Source: Chryseobacterium aureum
GTDB lineage: Bacteria > Bacteroidota > Bacteroidia > Flavobacteriales > Weeksellaceae
Length of the DNA stretch: 64,000 nucleotides
NCBI RefSeq assembly: GCF_003971235.1
Contig: NZ_CP034661.1
Location: 3,844,001 to 3,908,000, forward strand
Direction: 5' to 3'
Shown here: positions 42,577-51,960 of the stretch, piece after piece
Layout of the letters: every line of letters starts with the position of its first letter
How positions within the stretch are numbered: the first letter of the stretch is position 1
Position numbers and translations under genes: made by a program
The notes under the pieces: generated by a model
What the model saw: the letters and a program-made list of their open reading frames with translations, nothing else
What the model was told of the DNA's origin: nothing
The model's database searches: none

Positions 42577-44088
42577 ATGAAAAATCTAAAATTAGGAATT
42601 TCAGCATTGGCGCTTACTGTTGCCTCTACTGTTTTCGCACAGACTACCAACAATCCGTGGTTAATCGGAGTTGGTGCTCATGCAGAAAACCACGTAGCAG
42701 CAAGAAGTAACTTCAGTAATACGTTCTCTGCTAACAATTTGACGAAAAGTATGTTCAATGTGAACAACTTCTCTATTACACCTCCATTATCTAAGCTTAC
42801 AGTTGCTAGAAATGTTGGAAAAGGTTTAGTAATTGACTGGCAGACTACTGTTGGAAATGTTGAAAACAAAAGATTCAACATGGGGAAAGAATTTTTCCTA
42901 ATGACTGGTCTTGGTTTCCAGGCTCACGCTGCAGGTCTTTTATGGAACGAAGAATCTTGGTTTGATCCATACTTAAGAGTGGGTGCTAACTATTTGAGAC
43001 ATGACTATACGGCTCTTACTTTCCCTAGAACATCTGTTGATGCTAATGGTAATCCAATCGAATATGTATCTAACGGTAAGGATGGTAACGAAAACGGTAA
43101 AGCGAATCACTTTACTGTAGCTACAGGTGCTGGTGCTAACTTCTGGGTAACTAAGAACTTCGGTCTTGGTGTTCAGGGAGATTATGTATCAACTCCAGGT
43201 GACCACTCTACAGTGGCTAATTTCTGGCAAGCTTCTGCTTCTATCTTATTCAGATTCGGAAACAGAGATAGAGATAAGGATGGTATCCTAGATAAGGATG
43301 ACCTTTGTCCAGATACTCCAGGTTTACCAGAATTCCAAGGATGTCCTGATACTGACGGTGACGGAGTTCCAGATAAAGACGATCAATGTCCAGAAGTGGC
43401 TGGTCCAGTTGAAAACAACGGATGCCCTTGGCCAGATACTGATGGTGACGGTGTAATCGACAAAGATGATGCTTGTCCTACAGTAGCAGGTCCTGCTGAA
43501 AACAACGGTTGTCCTTGGCCAGATACAGACGGTGACGGTATCCTAGATAAAGATGATGCTTGTCCTACTGTTCCAGGTCTTCCAGAATACAACGGATGTC
43601 CTAAACCAAAAGAAGTAACAGCTACTGACGTTGAAAAGAACCTTAAGAGTGTATACTTTGATTTCAACAAAGCTACTATCAGACCTGAATCTAAAGGAGC
43701 TTTAGATACTGCTGCTGAAATCATCAAGAAAGATGGTGGTAGATTCCTATTAGTTGGGGAAACTGACAAAAAAGGAAGTGATGCTTACAACTTGAAATTA
43801 TCTAAAGAAAGAGCTGCTTCTGTAGTTGCTGCTTTAGATGCTAGAGGTGTAGATGTTAACGCATTGAAATCAGTTGGTATTGGAGAACAAAACGCTAAAG
43901 TTGCAGAATCTGCATCTGATGCTGAAAGACAAGCTGATAGAAAAGTAACTGTTAGATACATTGGTGATGACAGTGAATGGAACAAATATCAAAAATCTGA
44001 TGTTGTTGCTCCAGCAAAAAAAGCTACTAAAAAAGCTACTAAAAAAGCTCCAGCTAAGAAAAAAGCTGCTGCTAAAAAGAAAAAATAA
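42577..44088 (+). CDS. OmpA-family outer-membrane protein with thrombospondin type-3 repeats
   Basis: The 503-residue protein has a signal peptide (KNLKLGISALALTVASTVFA) and an N-terminal beta-barrel (about residues 22-225). Four calcium-binding type-3 repeats follow (about 230-345; units such as DTDGDGVPDKDDQCP). The OmpA peptidoglycan-binding domain (about 350-470) contains VYFDFNKATIRPESKGALDTAA. The C-terminus is a lysine/alanine/proline tail (KKATKKAPAKKKAAAKKKK). It probably links the outer membrane to the cell wall. Codon use is biased like that of highly expressed genes. Confidence 0.93.
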   Translation: MKNLKLGISALALTVASTVFAQTTNNPWLIGVGAHAENHVAARSNFSNTFSANNLTKSMFNVNNFSITPPLSKLTVARNVGKGLVIDWQTTVGNVENKRFNMGKEFFLMTGLGFQAHAAGLLWNEESWFDPYLRVGANYLRHDYTALTFPRTSVDANGNPIEYVSNGKDGNENGKANHFTVATGAGANFWVTKNFGLGVQGDYVSTPGDHSTVANFWQASASILFRFGNRDRDKDGILDKDDLCPDTPGLPEFQGCPDTDGDGVPDKDDQCPEVAGPVENNGCPWPDTDGDGVIDKDDACPTVAGPAENNGCPWPDTDGDGILDKDDACPTVPGLPEYNGCPKPKEVTATDVEKNLKSVYFDFNKATIRPESKGALDTAAEIIKKDGGRFLLVGETDKKGSDAYNLKLSKERAASVVAALDARGVDVNALKSVGIGEQNAKVAESASDAERQADRKVTVRYIGDDSEWNKYQKSDVVAPAKKATKKATKKAPAKKKAAAKKKK

Positions 44089-44107
44089 TTAATTTTTCTA
44101 AATAATG

Positions 44108-44142
44108 AATACCTCCAATTTTATTGGAGGTATTTTTTTTTT
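44108..44142 (+). terminator. Intrinsic terminator after ompA
   Basis: AATACCTCCAAT (44108-44119) pairs with ATTGGAGGTATT (44123-44134) around TTT, then a run of eight T. Confidence 0.93.
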
Positions 44143-44155
44143 GTTGACTTTTAAG

Positions 44156-44163
44156 TAATTTTG
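44156..44163 (+). promoter_or_regulatory. Candidate -7 element (TAATTTTG) for the YebC gene
   Basis: TAATTTTG fits TAnnTTTG and lies 19 nt before the ATG at 44183, directly after the ompA terminator; the T-rich tail of the terminator would occupy the -33 region. Confidence 0.45.
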
Positions 44164-44182
44164 TTGGAAATTAAAAATTAAA

Positions 44183-44923
44183 ATGGGAAGAGCATTTGAA
44201 TATAGAAAAGCTTCTAAAATGGCCAGATGGGACAAGATGGCCAAAACATTCTCTAAAATAGGAAAGGACATTGCATTGGCTGTAAAAGCTGGTGGAACAG
44301 ATCCTGAATCTAATCCCGCGTTGAGAAGATGCATCCAGAATGCCAAAGGGGCTAATATGCCTAAAGATAACGTAGAAAGAGCAATTAAGAAAGCGAGCGG
44401 TGCAGATGCAGAGAACTACGAAGAAGTTACTTACGAAGGTTATGGACAAGGCGGCGTTGCATTTTTTGTTGAATGTACTACCAACAACACAACAAGAACT
44501 GTAGCTAATGTAAGAGCGGTTTTCAACAAGTTTGACGGTAACCTTGGTAAAAATGGTGAACTCGCATTTATCTTCGACAGAAAAGGAATTTTCACCATCG
44601 ATTTGGCTCAGATTAAAATGGATTGGGATGATTTCGAAATGGAAATGATTGACGGTGGTGCAGAAGATGTGGAAAAAGACGAAGAAGAAGTAATGATTAC
44701 AACTGCTTTTGAAGATTTCGGGTCTTTATCTCACAAGCTGGATGATCTGGGAATTGAAGCTAAAAGTGCGGAACTTCAAAGAATTCCAAACAATACGAAA
44801 GAAGTAAACGCAGAACAGTTCAAAGCGAATATGAAAATGCTTGAGCGTTTCGAAGAGGATGATGACGTTCAAAACGTTTATCACAACATGGAAATCACAG
44901 AAGAGCTGATGGACTCTTTATAA
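44183..44923 (+). CDS. YebC/PmpR-family protein
   Basis: The 246-residue protein matches the family along its length: MGRAFEYRKASKMARWDKMAK, KDIALAVKAGGTDPESNPALR, AKGANMPKDNVERAIKKASG, and EGYGQGGVAFFVECTTNN. Family members have been described as DNA-binding regulators and, more recently, as factors acting on stalled translation. The ARWDKMAK form (instead of SKWHNIQ) is common in Bacteroidota. Confidence 0.93.
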   Translation: MGRAFEYRKASKMARWDKMAKTFSKIGKDIALAVKAGGTDPESNPALRRCIQNAKGANMPKDNVERAIKKASGADAENYEEVTYEGYGQGGVAFFVECTTNNTTRTVANVRAVFNKFDGNLGKNGELAFIFDRKGIFTIDLAQIKMDWDDFEMEMIDGGAEDVEKDEEEVMITTAFEDFGSLSHKLDDLGIEAKSAELQRIPNNTKEVNAEQFKANMKMLERFEEDDDVQNVYHNMEITEELMDSL

Positions 44924-44980
44924 AAAATAACATAGCATTCATATACAGTTAATTTTCAATTAGTTTCTTTGTACAAAACT

Positions 44981-45805
44981 ATGAAAAGAAACGTTGAATT
45001 AGTTGTTATATCGGATGTTCATTTGGGAACTTATGGATGTAAGGCTAAAGAATTGTTGAGATATCTCAATTCTATCCAGCCTAAAACTTTAGTTTTAAAC
45101 GGTGATATTATTGATATCTGGCAGTTTAAAAAGTCTTACTTCCCTAAACCTCATTTGAAAGTAATCAGAAAGATTCTTTCATTAGCCACAAAGAACACAG
45201 ATGTGTATTACATTACGGGCAATCATGATGAAATGTTCCGTAAGTTCACAGATTTTGAGCTGGGAAAACTTAAAGTCTGTAATAAAGTCTGTCTGACTAT
45301 CGATCAGAAAAAAGCCTGGATATTTCACGGTGATGTTTTCGACGCATCCGTCCAGCATTCCAAATGGATCGCCAAACTTGGCGGAAAAGGGTACGATCTT
45401 CTTATTATCATCAATAATGTTGTAAATTGGTTCTTAGAAAAAATGGGTAAAGAGAAATATTCATTTTCCAAAAAGATCAAAAACAATGTGAAAAAAGCAG
45501 TAAAATATATCGGAGACTTTGAACTTACCGCTTCTGAGCTGGCTATTGACAATCAGTATGACTATGTGGTGTGCGGGCACATTCATCAGCCGCAGATTCG
45601 TGAAGTGACCAATAAAAAAGGAGCCTGTACTTATCTGAATTCCGGAGACTGGATTGAAAATCTGTCTGCCTTGGAATACCATGATAAAGAATGGAAGATT
45701 TTTTATTATGATGAACATAAACACGTGCTGAAAGATGATGAAGTGGAAGAGATCCCTGAAATGGATAATTCTGCTCTTTTAAAAATTGTAACCAACTTTT
45801 CCTAA
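44981..45805 (+). CDS. UDP-2,3-diacylglucosamine-diphosphatase-like metallophosphoesterase
   Basis: The 274-residue protein has all calcineurin-like motifs: VISDVHLGTYG, LNGDIIDIW, YITGNHDEM, FHGDVFD and VCGHIHQP. This matches LpxH-type enzymes of lipid A synthesis, or a close relative. ATG 44981 is preferred to an upstream TTG. The next gene, a glycosyltransferase, starts on the base after its stop, so the two act together, probably in lipid or envelope glycan metabolism. Confidence 0.85.
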   Translation: MKRNVELVVISDVHLGTYGCKAKELLRYLNSIQPKTLVLNGDIIDIWQFKKSYFPKPHLKVIRKILSLATKNTDVYYITGNHDEMFRKFTDFELGKLKVCNKVCLTIDQKKAWIFHGDVFDASVQHSKWIAKLGGKGYDLLIIINNVVNWFLEKMGKEKYSFSKKIKNNVKKAVKYIGDFELTASELAIDNQYDYVVCGHIHQPQIREVTNKKGACTYLNSGDWIENLSALEYHDKEWKIFYYDEHKHVLKDDEVEEIPEMDNSALLKIVTNFS

Positions 45806-46777
45806 ATGAAAATTCTGTATGCATTCCAGGGTACTGGAAACGGGCATGTTGCCAGAGCACAGGAAATTATTCCTATTCTTAAAAAACACGCATCTGTTGA
45901 TACATTGATCAGTGGACACCAGTCTCAATTAAAGGCTGATTTCGATATTAATTTTCAATACAGGGGTATTTCCCTTCTTTATAACAAAACAGGCGGCTTA
46001 TCCTACCGGAAAACATTTACGGAAAATAAATTCTTCCAAGCTGCCAAAACCATCAGGGAATTAGAGCTTTCACAATATGATTTGATTATTAATGATTATG
46101 AACCATTGACGGGCTGGGCTTCTAAACTGAAAAAACTTCCGATGATAGAACTGAGCCATCAGGCGTCTATGAGTTTTCCGGAAACTCCAAAACCAAAGAA
46201 GAAAGATTTTTTGGGGGAGATGATTTTAAAATATTATGTGCCCAGTGATAGGAAAATAGGCTTTCATTTTGAAAATTATCATGCAAATATCAAAAAACCG
46301 GTAATCAGAAGAAAGATCAGAAATCTGAATCCTTACAAGCAAGGGTATTATCTTGTCTATCTTCCCAGTTTTGCCGATGAGAATATCATTAAGGTTTTAA
46401 GGAAAATTCCTGTGGAATGGAAAGTATTTTCAAAATACAGCAAAGTACAGGTGAAAGTGAAAAATGTGGAAGTATTTCCTATTGATGAAAAGCAGTATCT
46501 GAAATATTTTGAAGGCTGTGACGGAATTTTGTGCAATGCAGGCTTTGAAAGTCCGGCAGAAGCATTATTTATGGATAAAAAACTATTTGTAATTCCTATC
46601 CATAATCAGTATGAGCAGGAATGCAATGCATGTGCTCTTGATAAAATGGGGATACCCAATTCAAAGGTGTTAAATCTTCAGGAAATAATGGAGTGGGTAG
46701 CTTCTGAACATCATCTTAAAGTAGATTATCCAGACGATATTGAAGATATCCTGTTGAACGAAGTTTTAATTCTTTAA
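45806..46777 (+). CDS. GT-B glycosyltransferase (MurG/MGD-like fold)
   Basis: The 323-residue protein starts MKILYAFQGTGNGHVARAQEI, a glycine-rich loop of GT-B enzymes. It has a C-terminal donor-binding motif DGILCNAGFESPAEALFMDKK followed by VIPIHNQYEQECNA. The acceptor is unknown. It directly abuts the metallophosphoesterase gene, a pairing that suggests a shared envelope-lipid pathway. The 3' end overlaps the convergent GNAT gene by 12 nt. Confidence 0.8.
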   Translation: MKILYAFQGTGNGHVARAQEIIPILKKHASVDTLISGHQSQLKADFDINFQYRGISLLYNKTGGLSYRKTFTENKFFQAAKTIRELELSQYDLIINDYEPLTGWASKLKKLPMIELSHQASMSFPETPKPKKKDFLGEMILKYYVPSDRKIGFHFENYHANIKKPVIRRKIRNLNPYKQGYYLVYLPSFADENIIKVLRKIPVEWKVFSKYSKVQVKVKNVEVFPIDEKQYLKYFEGCDGILCNAGFESPAEALFMDKKLFVIPIHNQYEQECNACALDKMGIPNSKVLNLQEIMEWVASEHHLKVDYPDDIEDILLNEVLIL

Positions 46778-47056
46778 AAAAATATCATCCACATCACTCA
46801 TTCTCATCATCACAGATCTTGCATAGGAACAGTGCGGGTATACTTTCCAGTTGTTTTCTCTTGCAAATCTGATGGCTTCTTCCACTAAATATTTTCCCAT
46901 TCCCCTGCCTTCAAATTCCGGGTGTACCAATACAAAAGAAATAATAAATTTATGATCTTCCGGGAAAATAGTATAAGTAAGTCTTCCTACTTCTTTTGTT
47001 TCATTATTTAAAGTAAGAACTCCACCGTTTCCGGATTTATGGTTTTCAAATTTCAT
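46766..47056 (-). CDS. Short GNAT-type N-acetyltransferase
   Basis: The 96-residue protein matches the small YjdJ-like GNAT group: a beta strand VGRLTYTIF, the acetyl-CoA loop HPEFEGRGMGKYLVEEAIRFARENNWKV, and the end PHCSYARSVM. The substrate is unknown. It converges on the glycosyltransferase gene with a 12-nt overlap at the 3' ends. Confidence 0.85.
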   Translation of the reverse strand: MKFENHKSGNGGVLTLNNETKEVGRLTYTIFPEDHKFIISFVLVHPEFEGRGMGKYLVEEAIRFARENNWKVYPHCSYARSVMMRMSDVDDIFLKN

Positions 47057-47099
47057 GATTCAGGACTTTAAGGATAAATATACAAAAATTACACCGAGC

Positions 47100-47190
47100 T
47101 TCGCTTAAGCAATAAGCAATAAGCCTTACTGATAATTTTTAGATGTTTTTAATCACCATTCACTTGTGAAGCAAATTGACGATTGACTAG
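47100..47190. repeat. Heptamer-like direct repeats in the GNAT-RDD spacer
   Basis: AAGCAAT occurs twice in tandem and then as AAGCCTT (about 47107-47127). TTGACGA is followed by TTGACTA near 47176-47189. The two tracts are not clear inverse complements, so this is a weaker relative of the heptamer arms found elsewhere. No gene fits in the gap. Confidence 0.4.
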
Positions 47191-47191
47191 A

Positions 47192-47941
47192 CTAATTGTC
47201 TTTTCCTGTATAGTAATTGTAATCTTTGATAATTACATTGATAAACTGTCTTTCCGTCATTTTAGTAGGATCTATTTCCAGTTTCAGAATACTTTTTATT
47301 TTATCAGACAGTTTACTGATGATCTGGCGGTCATCTACTTTTAGTGCCTTTGTGTAGTTATCTTTAATAATTCTCATATCATTATCACTCAAAGCAATTA
47401 CCTGAGGGAAAGAAGGAACGTAATTTTCATGGATATTCTCCAGGATGGTATGAGAGATATTGATATTATTTTTCAGGGAAATCACAGCAGTTCCGGAAGC
47501 AAGATCCCCCAGACGCTGGTTGTTTTTAGAAACAATCATAGAAATAAGCCCTATCACCCCGGCAAATGAAACATCTACAATTCTGAAAACCCAACGGATC
47601 ATGTAATCTGCGAAACTGGCCTGGTAACCATCAATCTTCACTACTTTTATCTTCATGAGTTTTTTACCGGGAGTCTGCCCTTCCATAAGGCTTTCCAATA
47701 CCAGAGGATAAATATAGATAGGAAAGGTAAGAATAAGGTATACAGCACGTATGGACCAGTCATCAAGGCCGTTTAACAGGTATCCCAAATCGAAAATACT
47801 GAAGAACAGGTACAGGGTAATCACCACATAAGCAATCCTGATCAGCAGATCAATAATAAAGGCAAGCATCCTTTCACCTACGCTGGCAATAGTAAAATTA
47901 ATATTTACATTTTGTGAGGTATTTATCGCAATTTGAGACAT
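47192..47941 (-). CDS. RDD-family membrane protein
   Basis: The 249-residue protein has an RDD domain (about residues 15-160) with three to four helices. The Arg-Asp-type motifs are ASVGERMLAFIIDLLIRIAYV, then EGQTPGKKLMKIKVVKIDG and FRIVDVSFAGVIG, and NNQRLGDLASGTAVI. A C-terminal soluble segment of about 80 residues follows. The start lies only 28 nt from the divergent SpoIIM-type gene. RDD and SpoIIM proteins are frequent partners in the MoxR/DUF58 envelope cluster that follows. Confidence 0.87.
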   Translation of the reverse strand: MSQIAINTSQNVNINFTIASVGERMLAFIIDLLIRIAYVVITLYLFFSIFDLGYLLNGLDDWSIRAVYLILTFPIYIYPLVLESLMEGQTPGKKLMKIKVVKIDGYQASFADYMIRWVFRIVDVSFAGVIGLISMIVSKNNQRLGDLASGTAVISLKNNINISHTILENIHENYVPSFPQVIALSDNDMRIIKDNYTKALKVDDRQIISKLSDKIKSILKLEIDPTKMTERQFINVIIKDYNYYTGKDN

Positions 47942-47969
47942 ATTTTTTATTATTTTAGCCTTAATAATT

Positions 47970-48953
47970 ATGAGAGAAGTTTATTTCATTAAACAAAATA
48001 AAGAAAAATGGTTGGGAATCGAACAGGTTATTCAAGGGAAAATAAAAAAAAATCCTGATGACCTGTCTTCGCTGTATATTACCCTGATCAATGATCTTTC
48101 TTTTGCCCAGACTTATTATCCCAAAAGCAATACCACCATTTATCTGAATCATTTATCTGCCCAGATTTTTCAGAAGATTTATAAAACAAAAAGGGTAGAG
48201 GAGAACAGGCTGGTATATTTTTTCAAAACAGAGGTTCCTTTGCTGATGTATCAGTACCGGAGGTACCTGGTGTATGCATTTCTTTTTTTTATTTTATTTA
48301 CCTCCATAGGAGTGCTTTCTGCAATATATGATAAAGATTTTGTGAATATTATTCTGGGGGAAGGATATGTGAATGAAACTGTTGAAAACATAAAAAATAA
48401 TAACGCTGTAGGGGTTTATCAGAGTGGAAGTACCTGGGGAAGCACCATCGGGATTATTTTTAATAATATTCAGGTTGGGGCCAAATTATATATTTATGGC
48501 ATTGCAGGAGGCGTGGGCACTTTGTTTGCTTTGCTTTCCAATAGTGTGATGCTGGGATCTTTTCAATATTTTTTCTATGATTACGGAGCATTGAAAGAGA
48601 GCGCAAGAGGAATATGGCTTCACGGAGTTTTTGAAATTTTTGCCATGGTGGTGGAAGCGATGTGCGGATTGATTCTTGGAGCTTCTATTTTGTTTCCGAG
48701 AACGTTTTCAAGGTTTAATTCTTTTAAAAAAGGATTTAAAGATTCATTTAAAATATTTTTAAGCACTGTTCCTTTCACTATTTGTGCAGGGATTATAGAA
48801 GGTTACGTTACAAGGCATGCTTTGAAGATGCCTCTGTTCCTGAACCTGATCATTATCTTTGGCTCATTGGCAATCATAGGGTTTTACTATTTTGTATATC
48901 CATCTGTTGTCTACAAAAAAACTAATAAACACATTCATGATACAATTTTATAA
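47970..48953 (+). CDS. SpoIIM-like (stage II sporulation protein M) membrane protein
   Basis: The 327-residue protein has a cytoplasmic N-terminal region (about 1-95; MREVYFIKQNKEKWLGIEQV) and about five membrane helices. The typical GIIFNNIQVGAKLYIYGIAGG and LHGVFEIFAMVVEAMCGLILG motifs are present. SpoIIM homologues are widespread outside sporulators and occur with RDD proteins; their function is unknown. The next gene begins 17 nt before its stop. Confidence 0.87.
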   Translation: MREVYFIKQNKEKWLGIEQVIQGKIKKNPDDLSSLYITLINDLSFAQTYYPKSNTTIYLNHLSAQIFQKIYKTKRVEENRLVYFFKTEVPLLMYQYRRYLVYAFLFFILFTSIGVLSAIYDKDFVNIILGEGYVNETVENIKNNNAVGVYQSGSTWGSTIGIIFNNIQVGAKLYIYGIAGGVGTLFALLSNSVMLGSFQYFFYDYGALKESARGIWLHGVFEIFAMVVEAMCGLILGASILFPRTFSRFNSFKKGFKDSFKIFLSTVPFTICAGIIEGYVTRHALKMPLFLNLIIIFGSLAIIGFYYFVYPSVVYKKTNKHIHDTIL

Positions 48954-49899
48954 AAAAAGAGATTTTGGAACTTTCATCAGTGACAGTTTCAATTTTTTCA
49001 AATTATACGGGAAGAATTATTTCAAAAACTACATTCTGATCAATGGGTTACTTTTGATCTTAATGGTGGCGGTGATGGTGTTCGGGTATAAAGAACTTTT
49101 TTCGCAGATATTCGGATCCAATCTTGGAGGGGAAACCTATTATTTTGAACAATATTTTTCAGAAAATTCAGGAATGCTGATCACGGTAGGATTGCTTACT
49201 TTCCTGCTTCTCATGCTTCTGATGATTGTCAATTACCTGTATCCTGTTTTTTATTTAAAAAGAATCGCGCAGGGTGCAGAAAAGATAAAAGCGGATGAAA
49301 TTCTAAGCGATTTTAAAAACAATGCCGGAAGAATCGGTAAACTGTGCCTGGGGATGATCTTTATTGTTACTCCGGCCGTTTTATTTGTGGTAGGTTTTTC
49401 TTATATTCTTATTTTTATTATTATCGGATTATTTCTGATCCTGCTGCTTTATCCAACGATATTTAATTTTACGACGTTTCTGATGTATGATTATTTTAAT
49501 GCAGACAGAGGGTTTTGGGGAAGCTTGAGCTATGCTTTGCGTTCACAGTTTTCTTACCCGAATGGCAGTGAGAAATCACCATACTGGAAATATTGGGGTG
49601 CTGCATTTGTGATGTTTATTATTATTTATATGATAACATCTGTATTCACATTTATCCCGATGATATTCTTTTACGGATCACTCCTTACCTCTACACCGGA
49701 TGGGAATTTTGAGCAGAATCCTTTTGCCGGAACTGCGGGTGTTCTGTTTTTTGTTTTTTACGGAATATCAATGTTGCTGTCATTTTTTCTTTCAAACCTG
49801 ATGTATGTGAATGCAGGGCTGATGTATTACGACAGCAGAACAGATCTTCACCAGAAAGTAGAATTGGCAGAAATAGATACGATTGGAATTAATGAATAA
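48937..49899 (+). CDS. Polytopic membrane protein of the SpoIIM/DUF4129 cluster
   Basis: The 320-residue protein (start MIQFYKKRDFGTFISDSFNFFK) has about six hydrophobic segments (for example LLLILMVAVMVFGY and IFIIIGLFLILLLYP-type runs). It resembles the membrane domain of glycerophosphodiester-phosphodiesterase-type or DUF4013 proteins, but no catalytic motif is present. ATG 48937 is chosen over 48892, which would lie deep in the upstream gene. The stop overlaps the next start. Confidence 0.7.
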   Translation: MIQFYKKRDFGTFISDSFNFFKLYGKNYFKNYILINGLLLILMVAVMVFGYKELFSQIFGSNLGGETYYFEQYFSENSGMLITVGLLTFLLLMLLMIVNYLYPVFYLKRIAQGAEKIKADEILSDFKNNAGRIGKLCLGMIFIVTPAVLFVVGFSYILIFIIIGLFLILLLYPTIFNFTTFLMYDYFNADRGFWGSLSYALRSQFSYPNGSEKSPYWKYWGAAFVMFIIIYMITSVFTFIPMIFFYGSLLTSTPDGNFEQNPFAGTAGVLFFVFYGISMLLSFFLSNLMYVNAGLMYYDSRTDLHQKVELAEIDTIGINE

Positions 49900-50683
49900 A
49901 ATTATTTTTTTCATATTGCTTTTTTTCTCCCTTGGGCTGGTTCATGCTCAGGATGATAATCCTGATTCCGGTGGTCTGGCAGATTCATTGTATAACACCG
50001 GGCATTACAGAAATATGCTGCGTGCAGATTCTGTGCTGATGAAAAATCCGGTATCAGAGAATGAGGCGTATCCGAAAACATTCAAAGAGAATATCCCGTC
50101 GAGATATAAGGGAAACGAGTTTGATTATTCTGTATCAAAACCGAGAGAATCTTTCTTTCAGAAGCTGATGCGAAAAATTAATCAGATTATACAGGGAATC
50201 TTTGGAGAGACTACACTGACAAAATCTGCTGATTTTACCACAGTTCTCATCCGTTTGTTTGCCATTCTTCTTGTAGGTTTTCTGCTTTATTTCATCATTA
50301 AGTATATCATGGGAAAAGAAGGGAATTTTATTTTTGGCAAAAAGAATAAAAAACTGGATCTCAATGTACAGGAACTTCATGAAAATATCCATGAAATCAA
50401 TTTCCCGGAAAGCATTGCCAGATTTGAACATGCAGAAGATTACCGCTCTGCGGTTCGTTACCAATTCCTTTTTGTCCTGAAAAAACTGAGTGACAAAAAA
50501 CTGATCAGCTGGAATCCTGAAAAAACAAATGAGGATTATGCCGCAGAACTTAAAGTTCCTCATCTGAAAAATGAATTTTCTAACCTTTCCTATATCTTTG
50601 ATTATGTTTGGTACGGAGAGTTCAGTATTGAAGAAGAGAGCTATCAGAAATTTAAAAATCAGTATCAGGCATTTAAACCATAA
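49892..50683 (+). CDS. DUF4129-domain membrane protein
   Basis: The 263-residue protein has a signal peptide (NKIIFFILLFFSLGLVHAQ) and one membrane helix (about residues 118-138). The C-terminal DUF4129-type segment contains YRSAVRYQFLFVLKKLSDKKLI and the FDYVWYGEFSIEEESY motif. Family members accompany MoxR ATPases and DUF58 proteins. ATG 49892 overlaps the upstream stop (ATGAATAA); an upstream TTG is less likely. Confidence 0.8.
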   Translation: MNKIIFFILLFFSLGLVHAQDDNPDSGGLADSLYNTGHYRNMLRADSVLMKNPVSENEAYPKTFKENIPSRYKGNEFDYSVSKPRESFFQKLMRKINQIIQGIFGETTLTKSADFTTVLIRLFAILLVGFLLYFIIKYIMGKEGNFIFGKKNKKLDLNVQELHENIHEINFPESIARFEHAEDYRSAVRYQFLFVLKKLSDKKLISWNPEKTNEDYAAELKVPHLKNEFSNLSYIFDYVWYGEFSIEEESYQKFKNQYQAFKP

Positions 50684-50694
50684 CTATAATAGCC

Positions 50695-51852
50695 ATGAAC
50701 AAAACTTTCAAAACATATGCTGTAATTTTCATCGTTGTGATGATTATTTTGGCGTTGCTTGAAGTTAACAAAAAAGAAACAACGGACTGGCGGAAGAATT
50801 TTGATCTCAATGAAAAGTCGCCGTTCGGGTTGTTTGTTTTTAATAATGAAGCCAAAGATCTTTTTAAAAATAACCTGAAGAAGATAGAGCAGGCCCCTTA
50901 CGAGTATTACAGCCAGCATAAAAAAGCCCCTCACAATATTGTCGTCATTGAAAATACGATTGACAGAGAGTCATGGAATAAAATTCTGACCCAGGTCGCT
51001 GAAGGATCAGATGCAATGCTGATGGTAACCCGTATGCCGAAAGAAGTTTCAGACAGTATCGGATATTATGATTCTGAAATCTCTTTTGAAGAGGAGAATG
51101 TACTGAAGCTTACGGATAAAAAGTATCAGAATGATTTTATTAAACTGGATAAATTTCCATCTGGGAGAGGATTTTCGTTTATCAAACCTAAAGTGGAAGT
51201 TCTTGGGAAAACGGTAGAGAAAAAGAATACAGATCAGGCCAATTTTATCAAAGTAAAGTTTGGAAAGGGATTCATCTATGCTCATACTGAACCTCTTTTT
51301 CTGACGAATTATTATCTACTGAAACCAGGAAATGTAAAATATGCTCAGGATGTGTTCTCCTATTTGAAGGATAGGGAAACCCTTTGGTTCGTATCCAACA
51401 AAAGTTCTGCATCCCGTTTCTTTATGAGATTCGTACTGTCTAATCCGGCTTTAAAATATGCCTGGTGGATATTTTTGGGAGGATTTATTCTTTTTATTTT
51501 CTTTAATGCAAAAAGAAAGCAGAGAATAGTGCCTGTAGAAGAGCCATTAAGAAATACTTCTCTGGATTTTGTGAAAAGTATTGGAAATCTGTATCTTCAG
51601 GAAGGCGATTTTCATGATATGATGGCTAAGAAGGCACAGTATTTTCTGAATAAAGTAAGAATGGATCTGTTAATAGACACTCAGAATTTAGATGAAGAAT
51701 TTGCTAAGAAATTGCATCTGAAAACCGGTAAGCCCTTAGAAATGATCAGTGAGGCTATGGTGCTTATCAAAAAAGCTCAGGACCCTTACGCCAGTGTAAT
51801 GAAGGAAGATCTTGCAAGGATCAACAGGCTCCTTGATGAAATACTTAAATAA
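50695..51852 (+). CDS. DUF4350-domain protein
   Basis: The 385-residue protein has an N-terminal membrane helix (about residues 5-22), a periplasmic domain (about 25-250; SPFGLFVFNNEAKDLF, then LFLTNYYLLKPGNVKY) and a second helix (about 255-277, WWIFLGGFILFIFF). A helical cytoplasmic tail follows. This is the pattern of DUF4350 proteins in this cluster. It starts 11 nt after the DUF4129 gene. Confidence 0.8.
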   Translation: MNKTFKTYAVIFIVVMIILALLEVNKKETTDWRKNFDLNEKSPFGLFVFNNEAKDLFKNNLKKIEQAPYEYYSQHKKAPHNIVVIENTIDRESWNKILTQVAEGSDAMLMVTRMPKEVSDSIGYYDSEISFEEENVLKLTDKKYQNDFIKLDKFPSGRGFSFIKPKVEVLGKTVEKKNTDQANFIKVKFGKGFIYAHTEPLFLTNYYLLKPGNVKYAQDVFSYLKDRETLWFVSNKSSASRFFMRFVLSNPALKYAWWIFLGGFILFIFFNAKRKQRIVPVEEPLRNTSLDFVKSIGNLYLQEGDFHDMMAKKAQYFLNKVRMDLLIDTQNLDEEFAKKLHLKTGKPLEMISEAMVLIKKAQDPYASVMKEDLARINRLLDEILK

Positions 51853-51960
51853 TATAATAACTTAAAGATACAATAGTTTATCAATGCTTATCATGACAAT
51901 TCATAGGAATGGAGTAGTTATATAAATACACATTGTTAAACTAACCAATGAAAATTTATT

